In this document: one piece after another, positions 37,434 through 47,985 of the stretch
How the letters are laid out: every line of letters begins with the position of its first letter
Position numbering within the stretch: the stretch's first letter is position 1
Origin: Limnohabitans sp.
Lineage (GTDB): Bacteria; Pseudomonadota; Gammaproteobacteria; Burkholderiales; Burkholderiaceae_C
Direction: 5' to 3'
Length of the DNA: 64,000 bases
Assembly (NCBI GenBank): GCA_030158125.1
Contig: JAOATL010000024.1
Coordinates: forward strand, 1-64,000
The notes under the pieces: generated by a model
Databases searched by the model: none
The model's input: only the letters and a program-made list of their open reading frames with translations
What the model was told of the DNA's origin: nothing
Position numbers and translations under genes: made by a program

Positions 37434-40205
37434 TCAACGAACTTGCAGCACGCTGTCAAACAGCTGGCTGGCCACTTGCAAAATTTTGGCGGCGGCTTGG
37501 TAGGCTTGTTGGTAGCGCACCAGGTCGGCGGCTTCTTCGTCCAAGCTCACACCCGACACTTGGTCGCGGGCGGTTACGGCTTGGTCGTACACCACTTGCA
37601 AGGCCGATTGGGCAATGGTGGCTTGGCGGGCAATGTTGCCCATGTCGTTCACGTTGTCGATGTACGACGCCGCAAAGGTTTTGCCGCCACCCATCACAGG
37701 CTCAGATTCCAAGTCGATCAGTTGCAACATGTTTTCGTTGTTGCCGGTGCCGTCTTTGTTGCCGTCAATTGTGAACACGTCACCCGCTTTGGGCGCGCTA
37801 GACAAGGACACTTGAATGCCTTGGTATGTAAAGGCAGGCTCTAACAAGTTGGGGTCGAAGTTGCGTGAGGCCACCACGGTGTCGGTGCTCACGTCCACAA
37901 TGGTGAAGTGGGTGGCTGTGTCAAAGCGCACTTGCAGTGCTTGCGAGCGCATGGCCTGCTTGGCACTCACGGGTGTACCTGCGTAGCTTGCCGAAATTTT
38001 GGCCTCGCCGGCGCCCGTGACAAACACCAAGAGGTCTTCGCTGGGGGTGCCAGAAATGTAGGTGCCTGTTTTGAAGCCCAACTTGGCCAAGTCGGCGGGT
38101 GTGCCTTTGGCAAAGCCAAGTTCGATGGGGGTGTCGGTGCCATCAACCAATGCGCGGGTAATGTTCACCTTGCCGCCGTAGTTGCCAGCCGCCAAGCCCA
38201 ATGCGTTGGGTGAGGCTGAGCTGTCTATGGCAATGTCTTTGCCTTCGTTGCCTGCCGTGTTGGTCAAGATCAAAGAGCCGCTGTCGCCAATGTAGGCGCG
38301 CACAGCGGTAGAGCCGCTTTGGCTGTTGATGGCATTGACCAAATCTTGCACGCTGGTCAAGCCAGTGGGCACTGCCTTGATGACGGTGTAGCCGCCTGAG
38401 CTGCCACTTTTGAGTGACAGGGGCAAGTCCAATTTGATTTGGCTTACGGGTATGCTGATTTCGTTTTTGGCGCTGGCTGTTACGCCAGAAATGCCCGCAG
38501 TCGAAATGGTGAAGGCAATGTCGGTGGCTTGCAAAGTGCCGCTGCTTGGCGTAAAGCTGCCCAAGCTCACGCCATTGAGTGTGAACATGCCTGCGGCAAT
38601 AGACGACAAGCCGGTTTGTATGCGGTCGCTGGTAAGCGAGGCCGCCACACGTGTTTCGGCCACAGTGGTGTGTTTGGTAACGTCTGTTTCCAAAGGGTCC
38701 GCTTGCAGTTGCGTTCCCACTGTGGCGCGTGCGCCGTAAAAAACGGCAATGTCTTTGTAGCTGTTGCTGCCGTTTAAATTCAAATAGGCATCGCTGTAGC
38801 TGGCGTTGGTGGCAAAGCCATTGGCTTCGGTGAGCACCATGCCTTGCAGGGCGGTGTCGATGGCGGTGCCCGCCAGTTGACGGCCATCGCGCGTAAAAAT
38901 TTGCAACTGCTGACCGGCATCGGCCTCGCCCATGAAAATGCCGATGTCTTGCAAACCATTTTGAATGGTGGCAACGGCCACCACAGGTTTGGACGCAGTG
39001 GCTTTGACCGTGATGGCGGCCGACGCACTGGCATTGTTGGCAATGGTGCTGGTGAGGTCTGCAGGGCCTGTGCTGGGGTCGCCTACATACAACAGGCTGG
39101 CATCTGCGCTACCTGTGTTGTTGGGCGCTTCAATGACGCGAAACTGCGCGGCCGCCGAAACTTTCAAGCCATCGCTGAAGTTAACTTTGACAGTGCCTGC
39201 CGCGCCCACGCTGCTTTTGTCGATGCTGAACAGGTCGGTGCCTGTGTTGCCATACGCGTCAATGCCCGCTGTGTGAACGGCGTTCACTTCTTTGACAAAG
39301 TTGTTGGCCAGTGTGTCCAGCGCACTGCGGCTGCTGCCCAGCACTTGTTCTCTGAAGCTCATGATGCCGGCCAATTTGCCACCACTCAAACCCGTGAGGG
39401 GCGTGGCCTCACCATAAGGATTGAGCACCAAGCTGACTTTTTCTGGCGCGGCCGAATTGAAGTTGGTGCCCAGCATGAAGGAGTTCACACCGTCCACCAC
39501 CACATCGCGTGACATGGAGGGGCCTAAGCTAACGCTGACAGAACCGTTTTCTGAAAAGAAGGTTTTGATGTGCGCGTAGCTGGACAAATCTTTCAGCAGC
39601 ACATCGCGCTGGTCTAGCAAGTCGGCAGGTTGCAAGCCGGCCGATTTTTGCTTGGTGAGTTGGGTGTTGACCTGGGCCAATTGCTTGAAGATGGTGTTCA
39701 TCGAATTGACGTAACCCTTCACGGCCTCGTCAGTTTCGCTTTGCACCAGGTCCAGTTGGCCAGACAGTTCACCAAAGCGAGCGGCCAAGTTTTCTGCGTC
39801 GCGCAAAAAACTGCCGCGCATCACGGTAGAGGCGGGGTCTGACGACAAGTCGCGTGCGCCATTGAAGAATTGGTCCAAGGCGCCACTCAGGCCCATGGAA
39901 GTGCTGCCCATGATGTCGATCACGCGGTTGGCGTAATTCACCATGGGTTCTTGGCTGCTTAAATCGCTGTTGCTGTTGCGCAGGTTCGATTCAACGAAGG
40001 TGTCGTATTGGCGCTTGACGGTGTCCACGGTCACGCCGGTGCCCAAATACACGGTGCCCACTTTGGCCACCGGGTTGGCCACCATGACCACTTCTTGGCG
40101 TGAGTAGCCCTCGGTCGAGACGTTGGCAATGTTGTTGGACACGGTGCCCAGCGCACGTTGGTACGACTGAACCGCATTGGAGGCGACGCTGACTAAGTCG
40201 GTCAT
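37434..40205 (-). CDS. flgK: Hook-filament junction protein FlgK (923 aa)
   Basis: SNAVQSYQRALGTVSNNIANVSTEGYSRQEVVM; C-terminal VSLDEEAADLVRYQQAYQAAAKILQVASQLFDSVLQVR. Confidence 0.96.
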   Translation of the reverse strand: MTDLVSVASNAVQSYQRALGTVSNNIANVSTEGYSRQEVVMVANPVAKVGTVYLGTGVTVDTVKRQYDTFVESNLRNSNSDLSSQEPMVNYANRVIDIMGSTSMGLSGALDQFFNGARDLSSDPASTVMRGSFLRDAENLAARFGELSGQLDLVQSETDEAVKGYVNSMNTIFKQLAQVNTQLTKQKSAGLQPADLLDQRDVLLKDLSSYAHIKTFFSENGSVSVSLGPSMSRDVVVDGVNSFMLGTNFNSAAPEKVSLVLNPYGEATPLTGLSGGKLAGIMSFREQVLGSSRSALDTLANNFVKEVNAVHTAGIDAYGNTGTDLFSIDKSSVGAAGTVKVNFSDGLKVSAAAQFRVIEAPNNTGSADASLLYVGDPSTGPADLTSTIANNASASAAITVKATASKPVVAVATIQNGLQDIGIFMGEADAGQQLQIFTRDGRQLAGTAIDTALQGMVLTEANGFATNASYSDAYLNLNGSNSYKDIAVFYGARATVGTQLQADPLETDVTKHTTVAETRVAASLTSDRIQTGLSSIAAGMFTLNGVSLGSFTPSSGTLQATDIAFTISTAGISGVTASAKNEISIPVSQIKLDLPLSLKSGSSGGYTVIKAVPTGLTSVQDLVNAINSQSGSTAVRAYIGDSGSLILTNTAGNEGKDIAIDSSASPNALGLAAGNYGGKVNITRALVDGTDTPIELGFAKGTPADLAKLGFKTGTYISGTPSEDLLVFVTGAGEAKISASYAGTPVSAKQAMRSQALQVRFDTATHFTIVDVSTDTVVASRNFDPNLLEPAFTYQGIQVSLSSAPKAGDVFTIDGNKDGTGNNENMLQLIDLESEPVMGGGKTFAASYIDNVNDMGNIARQATIAQSALQVVYDQAVTARDQVSGVSLDEEAADLVRYQQAYQAAAKILQVASQLFDSVLQVR

Positions 40206-40717
40206 GTGCCGCTCCCGCTAAGAGGTCTGGGGGGCAAGTTCAAGGGCAATATTTGCGTTTTGGGCAAAGCCATGCCGGCGGGTTTGTCACTCAATTTGTC
40301 CATGGCAATGCCCATGGTTTTGGGATGGAGCGACATGCCTTTGGCGGTGGCATTGAAAGCGGCAGGATCTTGCCGCTGTTTGAGAATTTCTGCCGTTGTG
40401 GCAATGTTGGCTTGTTGTTGTTCTAGGTTTTTGACCAACATGTCGGCCAGGCCCATGCTGTTCTTTTTGGCCAGCTGCACCGACACCTCTTTGTCAAACA
40501 TGCCCTCAAAGGTTTCCATGGTGCTCGACTCGGACATCTCGCTTTTGACAATGGATTCGCGCATGGATTTCATCATCATCTGCAGGAACAGCGCCTCAAA
40601 TTGCTGGGCGGTTTCCTTGATGGCACTCTTGGCGTCTTGACGTGCCTGTCCCTTCAACTGACCCAGACCATCAAAGTCGAGGTAGGAGTTGGGGGCAGAA
40701 ATGTTAGGGGCGTCCAT
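40202..40717 (-). CDS. flgJ: FlgJ rod-cap domain protein lacking the hydrolase domain
   Basis: KETAQQFEALFLQMMMKSMRESI...FEGMFDKEVSVQLAKKNSMGLADMLVKNL; only 171 aa. Confidence 0.9.
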   Translation of the reverse strand: MDAPNISAPNSYLDFDGLGQLKGQARQDAKSAIKETAQQFEALFLQMMMKSMRESIVKSEMSESSTMETFEGMFDKEVSVQLAKKNSMGLADMLVKNLEQQQANIATTAEILKQRQDPAAFNATAKGMSLHPKTMGIAMDKLSDKPAGMALPKTQILPLNLPPRPLSGSGT

Positions 40718-40760
40718 GGTGTTTGTGTGTCTTGGCTGAATCTGTGCTTGTCAAAGAGTC

Positions 40761-40776
40761 AGCAAGTCTTGTGCCA
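40761..40776 (-). promoter_or_regulatory. Sigma-54 promoter upstream of flgJKL
   Basis: TGGCACAAGACTTGCT on minus strand; GG-N10-GC. Confidence 0.82.
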
Positions 40777-40799
40777 GTGTGGGTGTCGTTCTTTTGGCT

Positions 40800-41948
40800 T
40801 TAGATCACGATCAATTCGGCGCGCAAGCTGCCTGAGCTTTTGAGCGCTTCCAAAATGGCAATCAAGGAGGATGGCGATGCGCCCACCTGGTTCACAGCGT
40901 CCACAATTTGACGCAAGTCGACGCCGGGTTGGAACAAGAACATGGGTTTGTTGGGCTCGGTCACTTTGACCTCGGCGTTTTGCACCGCGGTGGTTTGCCC
41001 TTGGCTAAACGGTCCGGGTTGTGACACTTCGTTGGTGGCCGCAATCGAGACCGAGATGGTGCCGTGCGTCACGGCAGCAGCCGTCACACGCACATTGCGG
41101 CTGATGACCACGGTGCCTGTTTTGGCATTGACCACCACGCGCGCGGTGGGCTCGCCCGGCATCACGTCCATGTTTTCAATCATGCTCATGAAGGCCACGC
41201 GCTGGGTTAAATCTTGCGGCGCTTGCAAGGTAATGGACACACCGTCCAAGGCGCGCGCCACATCGTTGCCAAAGCGGCCGTTGATGGCGTTCACAATGGC
41301 GTTGGTGGTGGTGAAGTCGCTTTCGCGCACGTTCAGCACAATGCGGTCGGCTTTGTCAAAAGGGTTGTCAACAATGCGCTCGACGGTGGCGCCCGAGGGA
41401 ATGCGGGCCGCAGTGGGCACACCCACTGCAACTTTAGAACCTGCCGCTGCGGCGTCGATGCCGGTGGCCGTTAAAGCGCCTTGGGCCAAGGCATAAATTT
41501 CGCCATCCACACCGCGCAAGCTGCTGAGCAGCAAGGTGCCGCCGCGCAAGTTGCTGGCCTTGCCGATGGCCGACACGTTGATGTCAATTTTTTGGCCAGG
41601 CTTGGCAAAGCCGGGCAACTCGGCCGTCACCATCACAGCAGCCACGTTTTTGATGTCGAGCTTGCCCGAGCTGGTGGCAGTTTCAAAGTCAGACAAAGGG
41701 CCTTCCATGCTCACCCCTAAACGGTTGAGCAAGGTTTTCATGCTTTGTGCGGTGAAGGACACATCGGCGCCGTCACCTGTGCCTTGCAAGCCCACCACCA
41801 AGCCATAGCCAATGAGCTGGTTGGAGCGCATGGCGGCCAAGGTGGTCAGGTCTTTGATGCGATCGGCCAATGCGCTGGTGCAGCTGAGTGAGAGCGCCAA
41901 GGCCAGTGCCATCCAAGGCGCCGTCCATTTGTGTGAGTTGCGTGTCAT
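40800..41948 (-). CDS. flgI: Flagellar P-ring protein FlgI
   Basis: DRIKDLTTLAAMRSNQLIGYGLVVGLQGTGDG; start set to MTRNSHKW with signal peptide. Confidence 0.95.
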   Translation of the reverse strand: MTRNSHKWTAPWMALALALSLSCTSALADRIKDLTTLAAMRSNQLIGYGLVVGLQGTGDGADVSFTAQSMKTLLNRLGVSMEGPLSDFETATSSGKLDIKNVAAVMVTAELPGFAKPGQKIDINVSAIGKASNLRGGTLLLSSLRGVDGEIYALAQGALTATGIDAAAAGSKVAVGVPTAARIPSGATVERIVDNPFDKADRIVLNVRESDFTTTNAIVNAINGRFGNDVARALDGVSITLQAPQDLTQRVAFMSMIENMDVMPGEPTARVVVNAKTGTVVISRNVRVTAAAVTHGTISVSIAATNEVSQPGPFSQGQTTAVQNAEVKVTEPNKPMFLFQPGVDLRQIVDAVNQVGASPSSLIAILEALKSSGSLRAELIVI

Positions 41949-41962
41949 GAGGGGCTCAATGT

Positions 41963-42694
41963 TCAGAAGGGCCAAAGTTTCAGCAGGGCACTGGTGCCCC
42001 AGCCTGCGCGTGTGGCATTGGCCAAATCGCCGGTGCCGCGGTAAGCAATTTGGGCGTTGGCCAGGCGGCGTGATTGCACGGTGTTGTTGGGCGCCACGTC
42101 GTCTGGGCGAATGATGCCGGCCACCTGAATCACTTCAGTGCCTTCGGTCAGTGCCAGTTGTTTTTCACCGCGCAACACCAAGTTGCCATTGGGCATCACT
42201 TCCACCACGGCCACGGCCACCGAGCCGCTCAAGCTGGCTTGTTGGTCGGCTGCGCCCGTGCCTTTGTTGGAAATAGAGCCACCCGTCAAGTTGATGCCTT
42301 TCATGAAGCCACCCAAACCTGCGCCGTAGTTTTGCAAACCTGTGGGCACCAAGGTGTTGGAAGAATCGCGGGTGATGGTGCCGTTTTGTGTGCGGGCCGC
42401 TTGGGTCGACTCGTTCAACAAGACCGTGATCACATCGCCCACTTGAAAGTTGCGACCTTTGCCAAACCAGCTGTCGCTTTGACGGCCCACGTAGATGGCG
42501 CCGGTGGCCATGGTTTCGCGCGTGTTTTGAGCGGGGTACACGGGCTCGAATTGAGGGGAATGGGTCATGGCCTGGGGCGGCATGACGCTGGTGCAAGCAC
42601 TCATGCTCACGGCCAGCAGCGCACTGCTGAGGCACGCCAGGCGGCGGCCCCAAGATGCGCCAATGCGCCAGGTGGATGGGGTGAGCAAGCTCAT
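41963..42694 (-). CDS. flgH: Flagellar L-ring lipoprotein FlgH
   Basis: Lipoprotein signal (LLAVSMSACTSV); VGDVITVLLNESTQAARTQNG; NLVLRGEKQLALTEGTEVIQVAGIIRPDDV. Confidence 0.96.
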   Translation of the reverse strand: MSLLTPSTWRIGASWGRRLACLSSALLAVSMSACTSVMPPQAMTHSPQFEPVYPAQNTRETMATGAIYVGRQSDSWFGKGRNFQVGDVITVLLNESTQAARTQNGTITRDSSNTLVPTGLQNYGAGLGGFMKGINLTGGSISNKGTGAADQQASLSGSVAVAVVEVMPNGNLVLRGEKQLALTEGTEVIQVAGIIRPDDVAPNNTVQSRRLANAQIAYRGTGDLANATRAGWGTSALLKLWPF

Positions 42695-42705
42695 GGTGCT
42701 TGGCC

Positions 42706-43488
42706 TTACAGGTTGTTGTTGATGAACTTCAACATGCCGTCCACAGCGGAGATGGCTTTGGAGTTGATTTCGTAGGCGCGTTGGGTTTCGATCATGTTGA
42801 CCATCTCTTCCACCACGTTCACGTTGGACGCTTCCAGCGTGCCTTGCATGAGGCTGCCCGCACCGGTGGTGCCGGGTTGCAAAATTTGGGGCGCGCCGGA
42901 TGCCGATGTTTCTTTCAGCAGGTTTTGGCCTTTAGATTCCAAACCGCTTGGATTGACAAAACGTGCCACTTGAATTTGTCCAATGACTTGCGAGCCACCG
43001 GCGGTCAATTCCACCGACACCGTGCCATCGCGGCCCACCGTGACAGTGGAGGCGGTGTTGGGAATGGTGATGGCCGGCTGGAGCAAAGCACCAGCGGCTG
43101 TGACGATTTGGCCGGAGTTGGACAGTTTGAAATTGCCGTCGCGGGTGTAGGCAATGGTGCCGTCGGGCTGTGCAATTTGGAAAAAACCTTCGCCCGTGAT
43201 GGCCACGTCCAAGGGGTTTTGGGTGTTGACCATGTTGCCCTGTGCGTGCTGCTTTTCGGTCGCGACCACGCGCACACCGGTACCCAGCATCAGGCCGGTT
43301 GGGTTTTGGGTGTTGGCGCCAGTTTGGCCACCGGCTTGGCGAATGTTTTGATACAACAAGTCTTCAAAAACCGCGCGATCGCGTTTGAAGCCCGTGGTGT
43401 TGACGTTGGCCAAGTTATTGGAAATGACGTTCATGCGCGTTTGTTGCGCATCAAGGCCCGTTTTGGCGACCCACATGCTTGCATCCAT
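42706..43488 (-). CDS. flgG: Flagellar distal rod protein FlgG
   Basis: [72 protein letters not shown]. Confidence 0.97.
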   Translation of the reverse strand: MDASMWVAKTGLDAQQTRMNVISNNLANVNTTGFKRDRAVFEDLLYQNIRQAGGQTGANTQNPTGLMLGTGVRVVATEKQHAQGNMVNTQNPLDVAITGEGFFQIAQPDGTIAYTRDGNFKLSNSGQIVTAAGALLQPAITIPNTASTVTVGRDGTVSVELTAGGSQVIGQIQVARFVNPSGLESKGQNLLKETSASGAPQILQPGTTGAGSLMQGTLEASNVNVVEEMVNMIETQRAYEINSKAISAVDGMLKFINNNL

Positions 43489-43537
43489 GGCGAGCTCCTT
43501 TAATTTGTTAGTTCGTTACTTGAAGTTCAGCGCTGTC

Positions 43538-44302
43538 TTAACCCGAGGCGCGCATCATGCTGCCGCCTGCTTCGTCAACGTCTTTGCTTTGTTTGATCAC
43601 GTTCACTTGCATCTCAAATGAACGGCTTTGGTCCATCAACTTCACCATCACTTCCATGGCATTGACGTTGGAGCCTTCCAAGGTTTGCGGTGTCAGGGTG
43701 GTTAACTTGCCAGTGACAGGAATGTCTTCGTTGGATTTGCCCACCACGCGGTACAAGCCATCTTCGCGGCGCTCCAATGAGGTTTGGCTGGCGTCACGCA
43801 GCAAGATGCGGTCGATCAAGACCGGTGCGGCCACACCCACTTGCGCGGGATCGGTGGCATACACCGAGCCGTCTTTGTTGATGTTGACCAAGAAGCCTGG
43901 CGGAATGGTGATGGCACCCCCCCCTTGGCCGCGCACCAATGCGCCTGTGCTCATTTCCAGCACGCCATTGCCGTTGAGTCTTAAATCACCACGGCGTGTG
44001 AAGGCCAGCTCGCCGTTGGAGGCGGTCACGCCCATCACGGCTTGCTCGTCCATGGCCACATCCAAGTCGCGGCCTGTTTTAATGATCACACCGGGCTTCA
44101 TGTTGATGTTGTCGGTGGCAAATGATTGCGGTTGCAAACGCGACTCAAAACCCGCACCTTGCACCTTCAAGGTCAGCATGGCGGCTTCAAAGCTTCGCTT
44201 AAAACCAGGCGTGGCAACGTTGGACAATTCGTTGGTCGTCATTTGGCGGGCAGTGCGCCCTTCATTGATGGCGGCTGCAGCGTTAAAGGCTAAACGGTCC
44301 AT
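43538..44302 (-). CDS. flgF: Flagellar proximal rod protein FlgF
   Basis: Rod protein family; LEGSNVNAMEVMVKLMDQSRSFEMQVNVIK; between flgE and flgG. Confidence 0.93.
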   Translation of the reverse strand: MDRLAFNAAAAINEGRTARQMTTNELSNVATPGFKRSFEAAMLTLKVQGAGFESRLQPQSFATDNINMKPGVIIKTGRDLDVAMDEQAVMGVTASNGELAFTRRGDLRLNGNGVLEMSTGALVRGQGGGAITIPPGFLVNINKDGSVYATDPAQVGVAAPVLIDRILLRDASQTSLERREDGLYRVVGKSNEDIPVTGKLTTLTPQTLEGSNVNAMEVMVKLMDQSRSFEMQVNVIKQSKDVDEAGGSMMRASG

Positions 44303-44338
44303 GTTGAATTCCTGGTGTTAGGTCAGAGCGTGTGCTGC

Positions 44339-46693
44339 TTATGAGCGCAAGTTAATGATGGCCGAGGTCATCGTGCTAGAGGTCTCAATGGCTTTGGCGT
44401 TGGCTTGGAAGTTACGTTGCGCAGTAATCAAATCGACCAGCTCTTGTGTCAAGTCCACGTTGGCGCGTTCAGTGGCGCCTGCGCGCAATGTTCCAAAACC
44501 AGCAGAACCTGGCGTGCCCAAAATGGGTTTGCCAGAAGCCGCAGAGGTCAAGAAGCTAGAGTCACCAATCTGACGCAAACCCACAGGGCTTGAGAAGTTG
44601 GCCAGCAAAATTTTGGCCAGTGATTTTTGGGAGCCGTTGGAGAACGAAGCGCTGACCAAGCCATCGTTGCCGATGGTCACGCCCACCAAGTCACCTTCAG
44701 GTGCGCCGTCTTGTGATTGAGACAAGACCGCAAACGCAGAAGAGAACTGCGTTGAAGCAGAGTAGTCAATGTTGATGGTCAAAGCACCTTTACCACCTGC
44801 CAGGTACACCGTTTCCAACTGTGTGCCTTCGACGGGGGAGACCAAGTTGCCACCGGTGTCAAAGGTCAGCTCGCCTTTGTCCAAGTAAACGGGCGACCAT
44901 GCGGGCAGACCAATGTAGCCATCGCTGCTGGTGGTTTCATTGCCTTCGCCGTCGATGTACTTGGGCTGAGGCGTGCCGTTGACATAGTCAATGTGCTGGG
45001 TGGGTTGAATCCATGTGGAGGTGGTGCCGCGACCGGCTTCAACCGCAGACAAGCCCCAAATAGGTTCGCCAGAAATTTTGATGAATGAGTCAGAGCCGGT
45101 GGTGCCACTGGTGAATTTGAAAGCCTTTTTAACGGGGTCAAATTCAACTTTCACGCCATTAATTTCTTTGGGCGTGAGACCGTCGGTGCGCACTTCAACC
45201 ATGCCATTGATTTTGGTTTGCAAGGCGGCTGTGAACTCGGCCAATGAATACTCGCCAACATCGACGGTGACGGTGGCTTTGATACCGTCAACCGTCACGA
45301 TGAAGTCGTTGTTGATGTCTTCCACTTTAAAGTTGGTGGCGGTGTTCACGGTGGGCGTAGAGCCATAGGCCACAGCAGGCGTTGACTCAATACCGCGGGT
45401 GGCCACAGTTTCTGTGAGTTTGGAGTCGACAGTCAGCCCCAGTGCCGTGGTGACATTTGCATTGACAGCGGTAATGGCCACACTGGAGGCATCGCCGGTG
45501 GTGCCAGACTGAACCACAAACTTTTTGTTCACAGCATCAAACAAGACCTTCATGCCGTAGCGTTCGCCGCCCGTGACCGAGCCAGAAGTGCGTGGCACGC
45601 CAAAACCCTTGATCAATTGGTTGGTGGCCTCTTCTGCAATCATGTCGCCAGTGATCAATTTGGTAGAGGGAACCACCGAGTTGAGATTTGACAAGTCAAC
45701 CGAAACGGGCACACCGCTGCCGTCCACATCGACTGAAAATGCATTGGCAACCAGCAGGCTGGACAAGCTGGCGCGTGCTTTACCTTCAATCCAGTTGTAG
45801 CTGGTTTCAGGCACGGCAGCGCCTGTCACTTCGGCCGCTTGTGAAATTTTCTTGGCGGTCAATTCATCCAAAGAAAACAGTTGTGTTTTGGCGGTGGTCA
45901 ATTCGTCTTTGATCAAGCTGTAAGGCTTGGTCTGGCCGTATTGGTTCACATAAATTTTTTCATTGTTGGCATCGGTGGCCTGAACCAATGAAGCGTCCAC
46001 TTGGTCTTCGCCCACGAACACGTGTGTTTGCCATTTGTTGAACGGCACATCCTGGTTGGCATTGGCTGTTTTGACGTAATAAATGGTGGCCAAATAACCG
46101 TTGCCACCGTTGTCGTACACCGTGAAGGCGGTTGACTTGTTGTACGTTGAGGGGTTGCTGCGGTTGAAGGTGTCGGTAATGACTTCCGCGTCGGCTGGGA
46201 AGTTCAAACCCAAAGACACCAAAGAAGTTTGCTTGGCATCGCCCGATGTTTTTTGGGGAATGGTCAAGACCACGCGCTCGTTGATGTTGGCAGATCCGGT
46301 GGAGTCCACGGTTGCCGCCATCAAACGTTGGCCGGAAGAGTTCACCACGTTAAATTGTTCGTTCAACAAGAATGAACCGTTACGCGTGAACAGCTCTTGC
46401 AAACCATCGGCCGAGCGCATGGGGAAGAAACCGTCACCGGTCACGGCCAAGTCAAGCGCGTTGGACGAGAACGAAATATTGCCCTGCGAAAATTCTTGCG
46501 ACACTTGTTTCAGAGACACACCCTGACCCACTGTTGAAGAAGCTTTTTGCAAAGGCGAGGTTGCAAAAATGTCACCGAAGTCAGCGCGTGAACGCTTGAA
46601 GCCTGTGGTGCCCACGTTGGAGATGTTGTTGCTGGTCACGCCCAACATGGCGGTGGCCGCATTCAATCCGGTCAGCGAGGTATAGAAAGACAT
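44339..46693 (-). CDS. flgE: Flagellar hook protein FlgE (784 aa)
   Basis: MSFYTSLTGLNAATAMLGVTSNNISNVGTTGFKRSRADFGDIFA; NVDLTQELVDLITAQRNFQANAKAIETSSTM. Confidence 0.96.
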   Translation of the reverse strand: MSFYTSLTGLNAATAMLGVTSNNISNVGTTGFKRSRADFGDIFATSPLQKASSTVGQGVSLKQVSQEFSQGNISFSSNALDLAVTGDGFFPMRSADGLQELFTRNGSFLLNEQFNVVNSSGQRLMAATVDSTGSANINERVVLTIPQKTSGDAKQTSLVSLGLNFPADAEVITDTFNRSNPSTYNKSTAFTVYDNGGNGYLATIYYVKTANANQDVPFNKWQTHVFVGEDQVDASLVQATDANNEKIYVNQYGQTKPYSLIKDELTTAKTQLFSLDELTAKKISQAAEVTGAAVPETSYNWIEGKARASLSSLLVANAFSVDVDGSGVPVSVDLSNLNSVVPSTKLITGDMIAEEATNQLIKGFGVPRTSGSVTGGERYGMKVLFDAVNKKFVVQSGTTGDASSVAITAVNANVTTALGLTVDSKLTETVATRGIESTPAVAYGSTPTVNTATNFKVEDINNDFIVTVDGIKATVTVDVGEYSLAEFTAALQTKINGMVEVRTDGLTPKEINGVKVEFDPVKKAFKFTSGTTGSDSFIKISGEPIWGLSAVEAGRGTTSTWIQPTQHIDYVNGTPQPKYIDGEGNETTSSDGYIGLPAWSPVYLDKGELTFDTGGNLVSPVEGTQLETVYLAGGKGALTINIDYSASTQFSSAFAVLSQSQDGAPEGDLVGVTIGNDGLVSASFSNGSQKSLAKILLANFSSPVGLRQIGDSSFLTSAASGKPILGTPGSAGFGTLRAGATERANVDLTQELVDLITAQRNFQANAKAIETSSTMTSAIINLRS

Positions 46694-46776
46694 GGTGAAT
46701 AACTCCTAGGTTTGAGTTGAGTCTTGTTTAAAAGATTCTGAGAATTTCGTTCAGTGGCTTGAATGGCTTAAGTGAC

Positions 46777-47520
46777 TTAAGTCCCAATCCGCTGCACATC
46801 GGTCAGCTTGACGGACTTGCCGCCCGCGACTTCGAGCAAAATGGTTTTGTCGGCTTGTTGGTTCACGCCTGTCACGGTGGACAGCACGTGCACCGAGGGC
46901 TTGGTGGTTTTGCCTTGGCTGATCACCGTCGCTTTGAAGGTGTAGTTGCCGGCGGGCACTTGGCTGCCAGCATCGCTGGTGCCGTCCCACACCCAAGGCA
47001 TGTCGCCAATGCTTTGCGCGCCCATGATTTGGTTGGCCACCAATTGACCCTTGTCGTTGAACACTTCCAGCTTCACGCCTTCAGCACCCGTGGGCAAGCT
47101 CACAAAGCCTTGTGCGGCTTTGCCGCCTTCCGTGATGAGGGCGGGCGCATCGGCCACGGCCACTGTTTTGCCAATCATGCTGGTGCTGCTCATCATGCGC
47201 TCGCCGGCCATGCTGTCGACATAGGCCTTCAGCGTTTCCGACATGCCGGTGGTGGCTTCCAGTTGTGAGAACTGCGCAAGCTGCGCCACGAAGGCTTCAT
47301 TCTTGACGGGGTCCAGTGGATCTTGGCATTTCAATTGGGTGGTGAACAGCGTCAAGAAATCTTTTTGGCCCATGCTGGCCGATGTGCCCGACTTGGCCGT
47401 CAGCGCTTCGTTGGCGGCATCGAGCGTTGTCTTGATGCCTGCCGGTGCATTGATCTTGGCGCTGGCGTTGGCGGTTGCCGCGGCAGCGTTCAAGCTGTTG
47501 TTGGTAGACAAGGTCATCAT
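46777..47520 (-). CDS. flgD: Hook capping protein FlgD
   Basis: MGQKDFLTLFTTQLKCQDPLDPVKNEAFVAQLAQFSQLEATTGM. Confidence 0.95.
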   Translation of the reverse strand: MMTLSTNNSLNAAAATANASAKINAPAGIKTTLDAANEALTAKSGTSASMGQKDFLTLFTTQLKCQDPLDPVKNEAFVAQLAQFSQLEATTGMSETLKAYVDSMAGERMMSSTSMIGKTVAVADAPALITEGGKAAQGFVSLPTGAEGVKLEVFNDKGQLVANQIMGAQSIGDMPWVWDGTSDAGSQVPAGNYTFKATVISQGKTTKPSVHVLSTVTGVNQQADKTILLEVAGGKSVKLTDVQRIGT

Positions 47521-47557
47521 GGTGCAGTGTTCCTAGTGGCTGTGGGGCACGTGTGTT

Positions 47558-47983
47558 TTAAGTCTTGATGATGTCGATGGTGCGCATCAACATCTGACGT
47601 GTGGTGTTGACCACTTCGATGTTGTTTTGGTACGAGCGGGCCGCAGCCATCATCTCGACCATCTCGGTCATCTCGTTCACGTTGGCCAAGTACACGTAGC
47701 CATCTTTGTCGGCCATGGGGTTGCCAGGGTCGGACATTTTTCGAATGGGCGCAGGGTCGTCGGTCAGTTTTTCAATGCGCACACCGCCGGCATAACCTTG
47801 CTCATGCGGTTTTTGCTGTTGTTCCAAAATGGTTTTGAACATGGCGCGTTTGGCGCGGAAGGCTTCGCCCTCATTGCCCGACACCGTGCCTGCATTGGCC
47901 AAGTTGGACGCGGTGGTGTTCATGCGGGTGGTCTGTGCATTGAGCGCAGAACCTGCAATGTTGAAGATGCGATCAAGTGACAT
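47558..47983 (-). CDS. flgC: Flagellar rod protein FlgC
   Basis: MSLDRIFNIAGSALNAQTTRMNTTASNLANAGT; NEMTEMVEMMAAARSYQNNIEVVNTTRQM. Confidence 0.97.
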   Translation of the reverse strand: MSLDRIFNIAGSALNAQTTRMNTTASNLANAGTVSGNEGEAFRAKRAMFKTILEQQQKPHEQGYAGGVRIEKLTDDPAPIRKMSDPGNPMADKDGYVYLANVNEMTEMVEMMAAARSYQNNIEVVNTTRQMLMRTIDIIKT

Positions 47984-47985
47984 GC

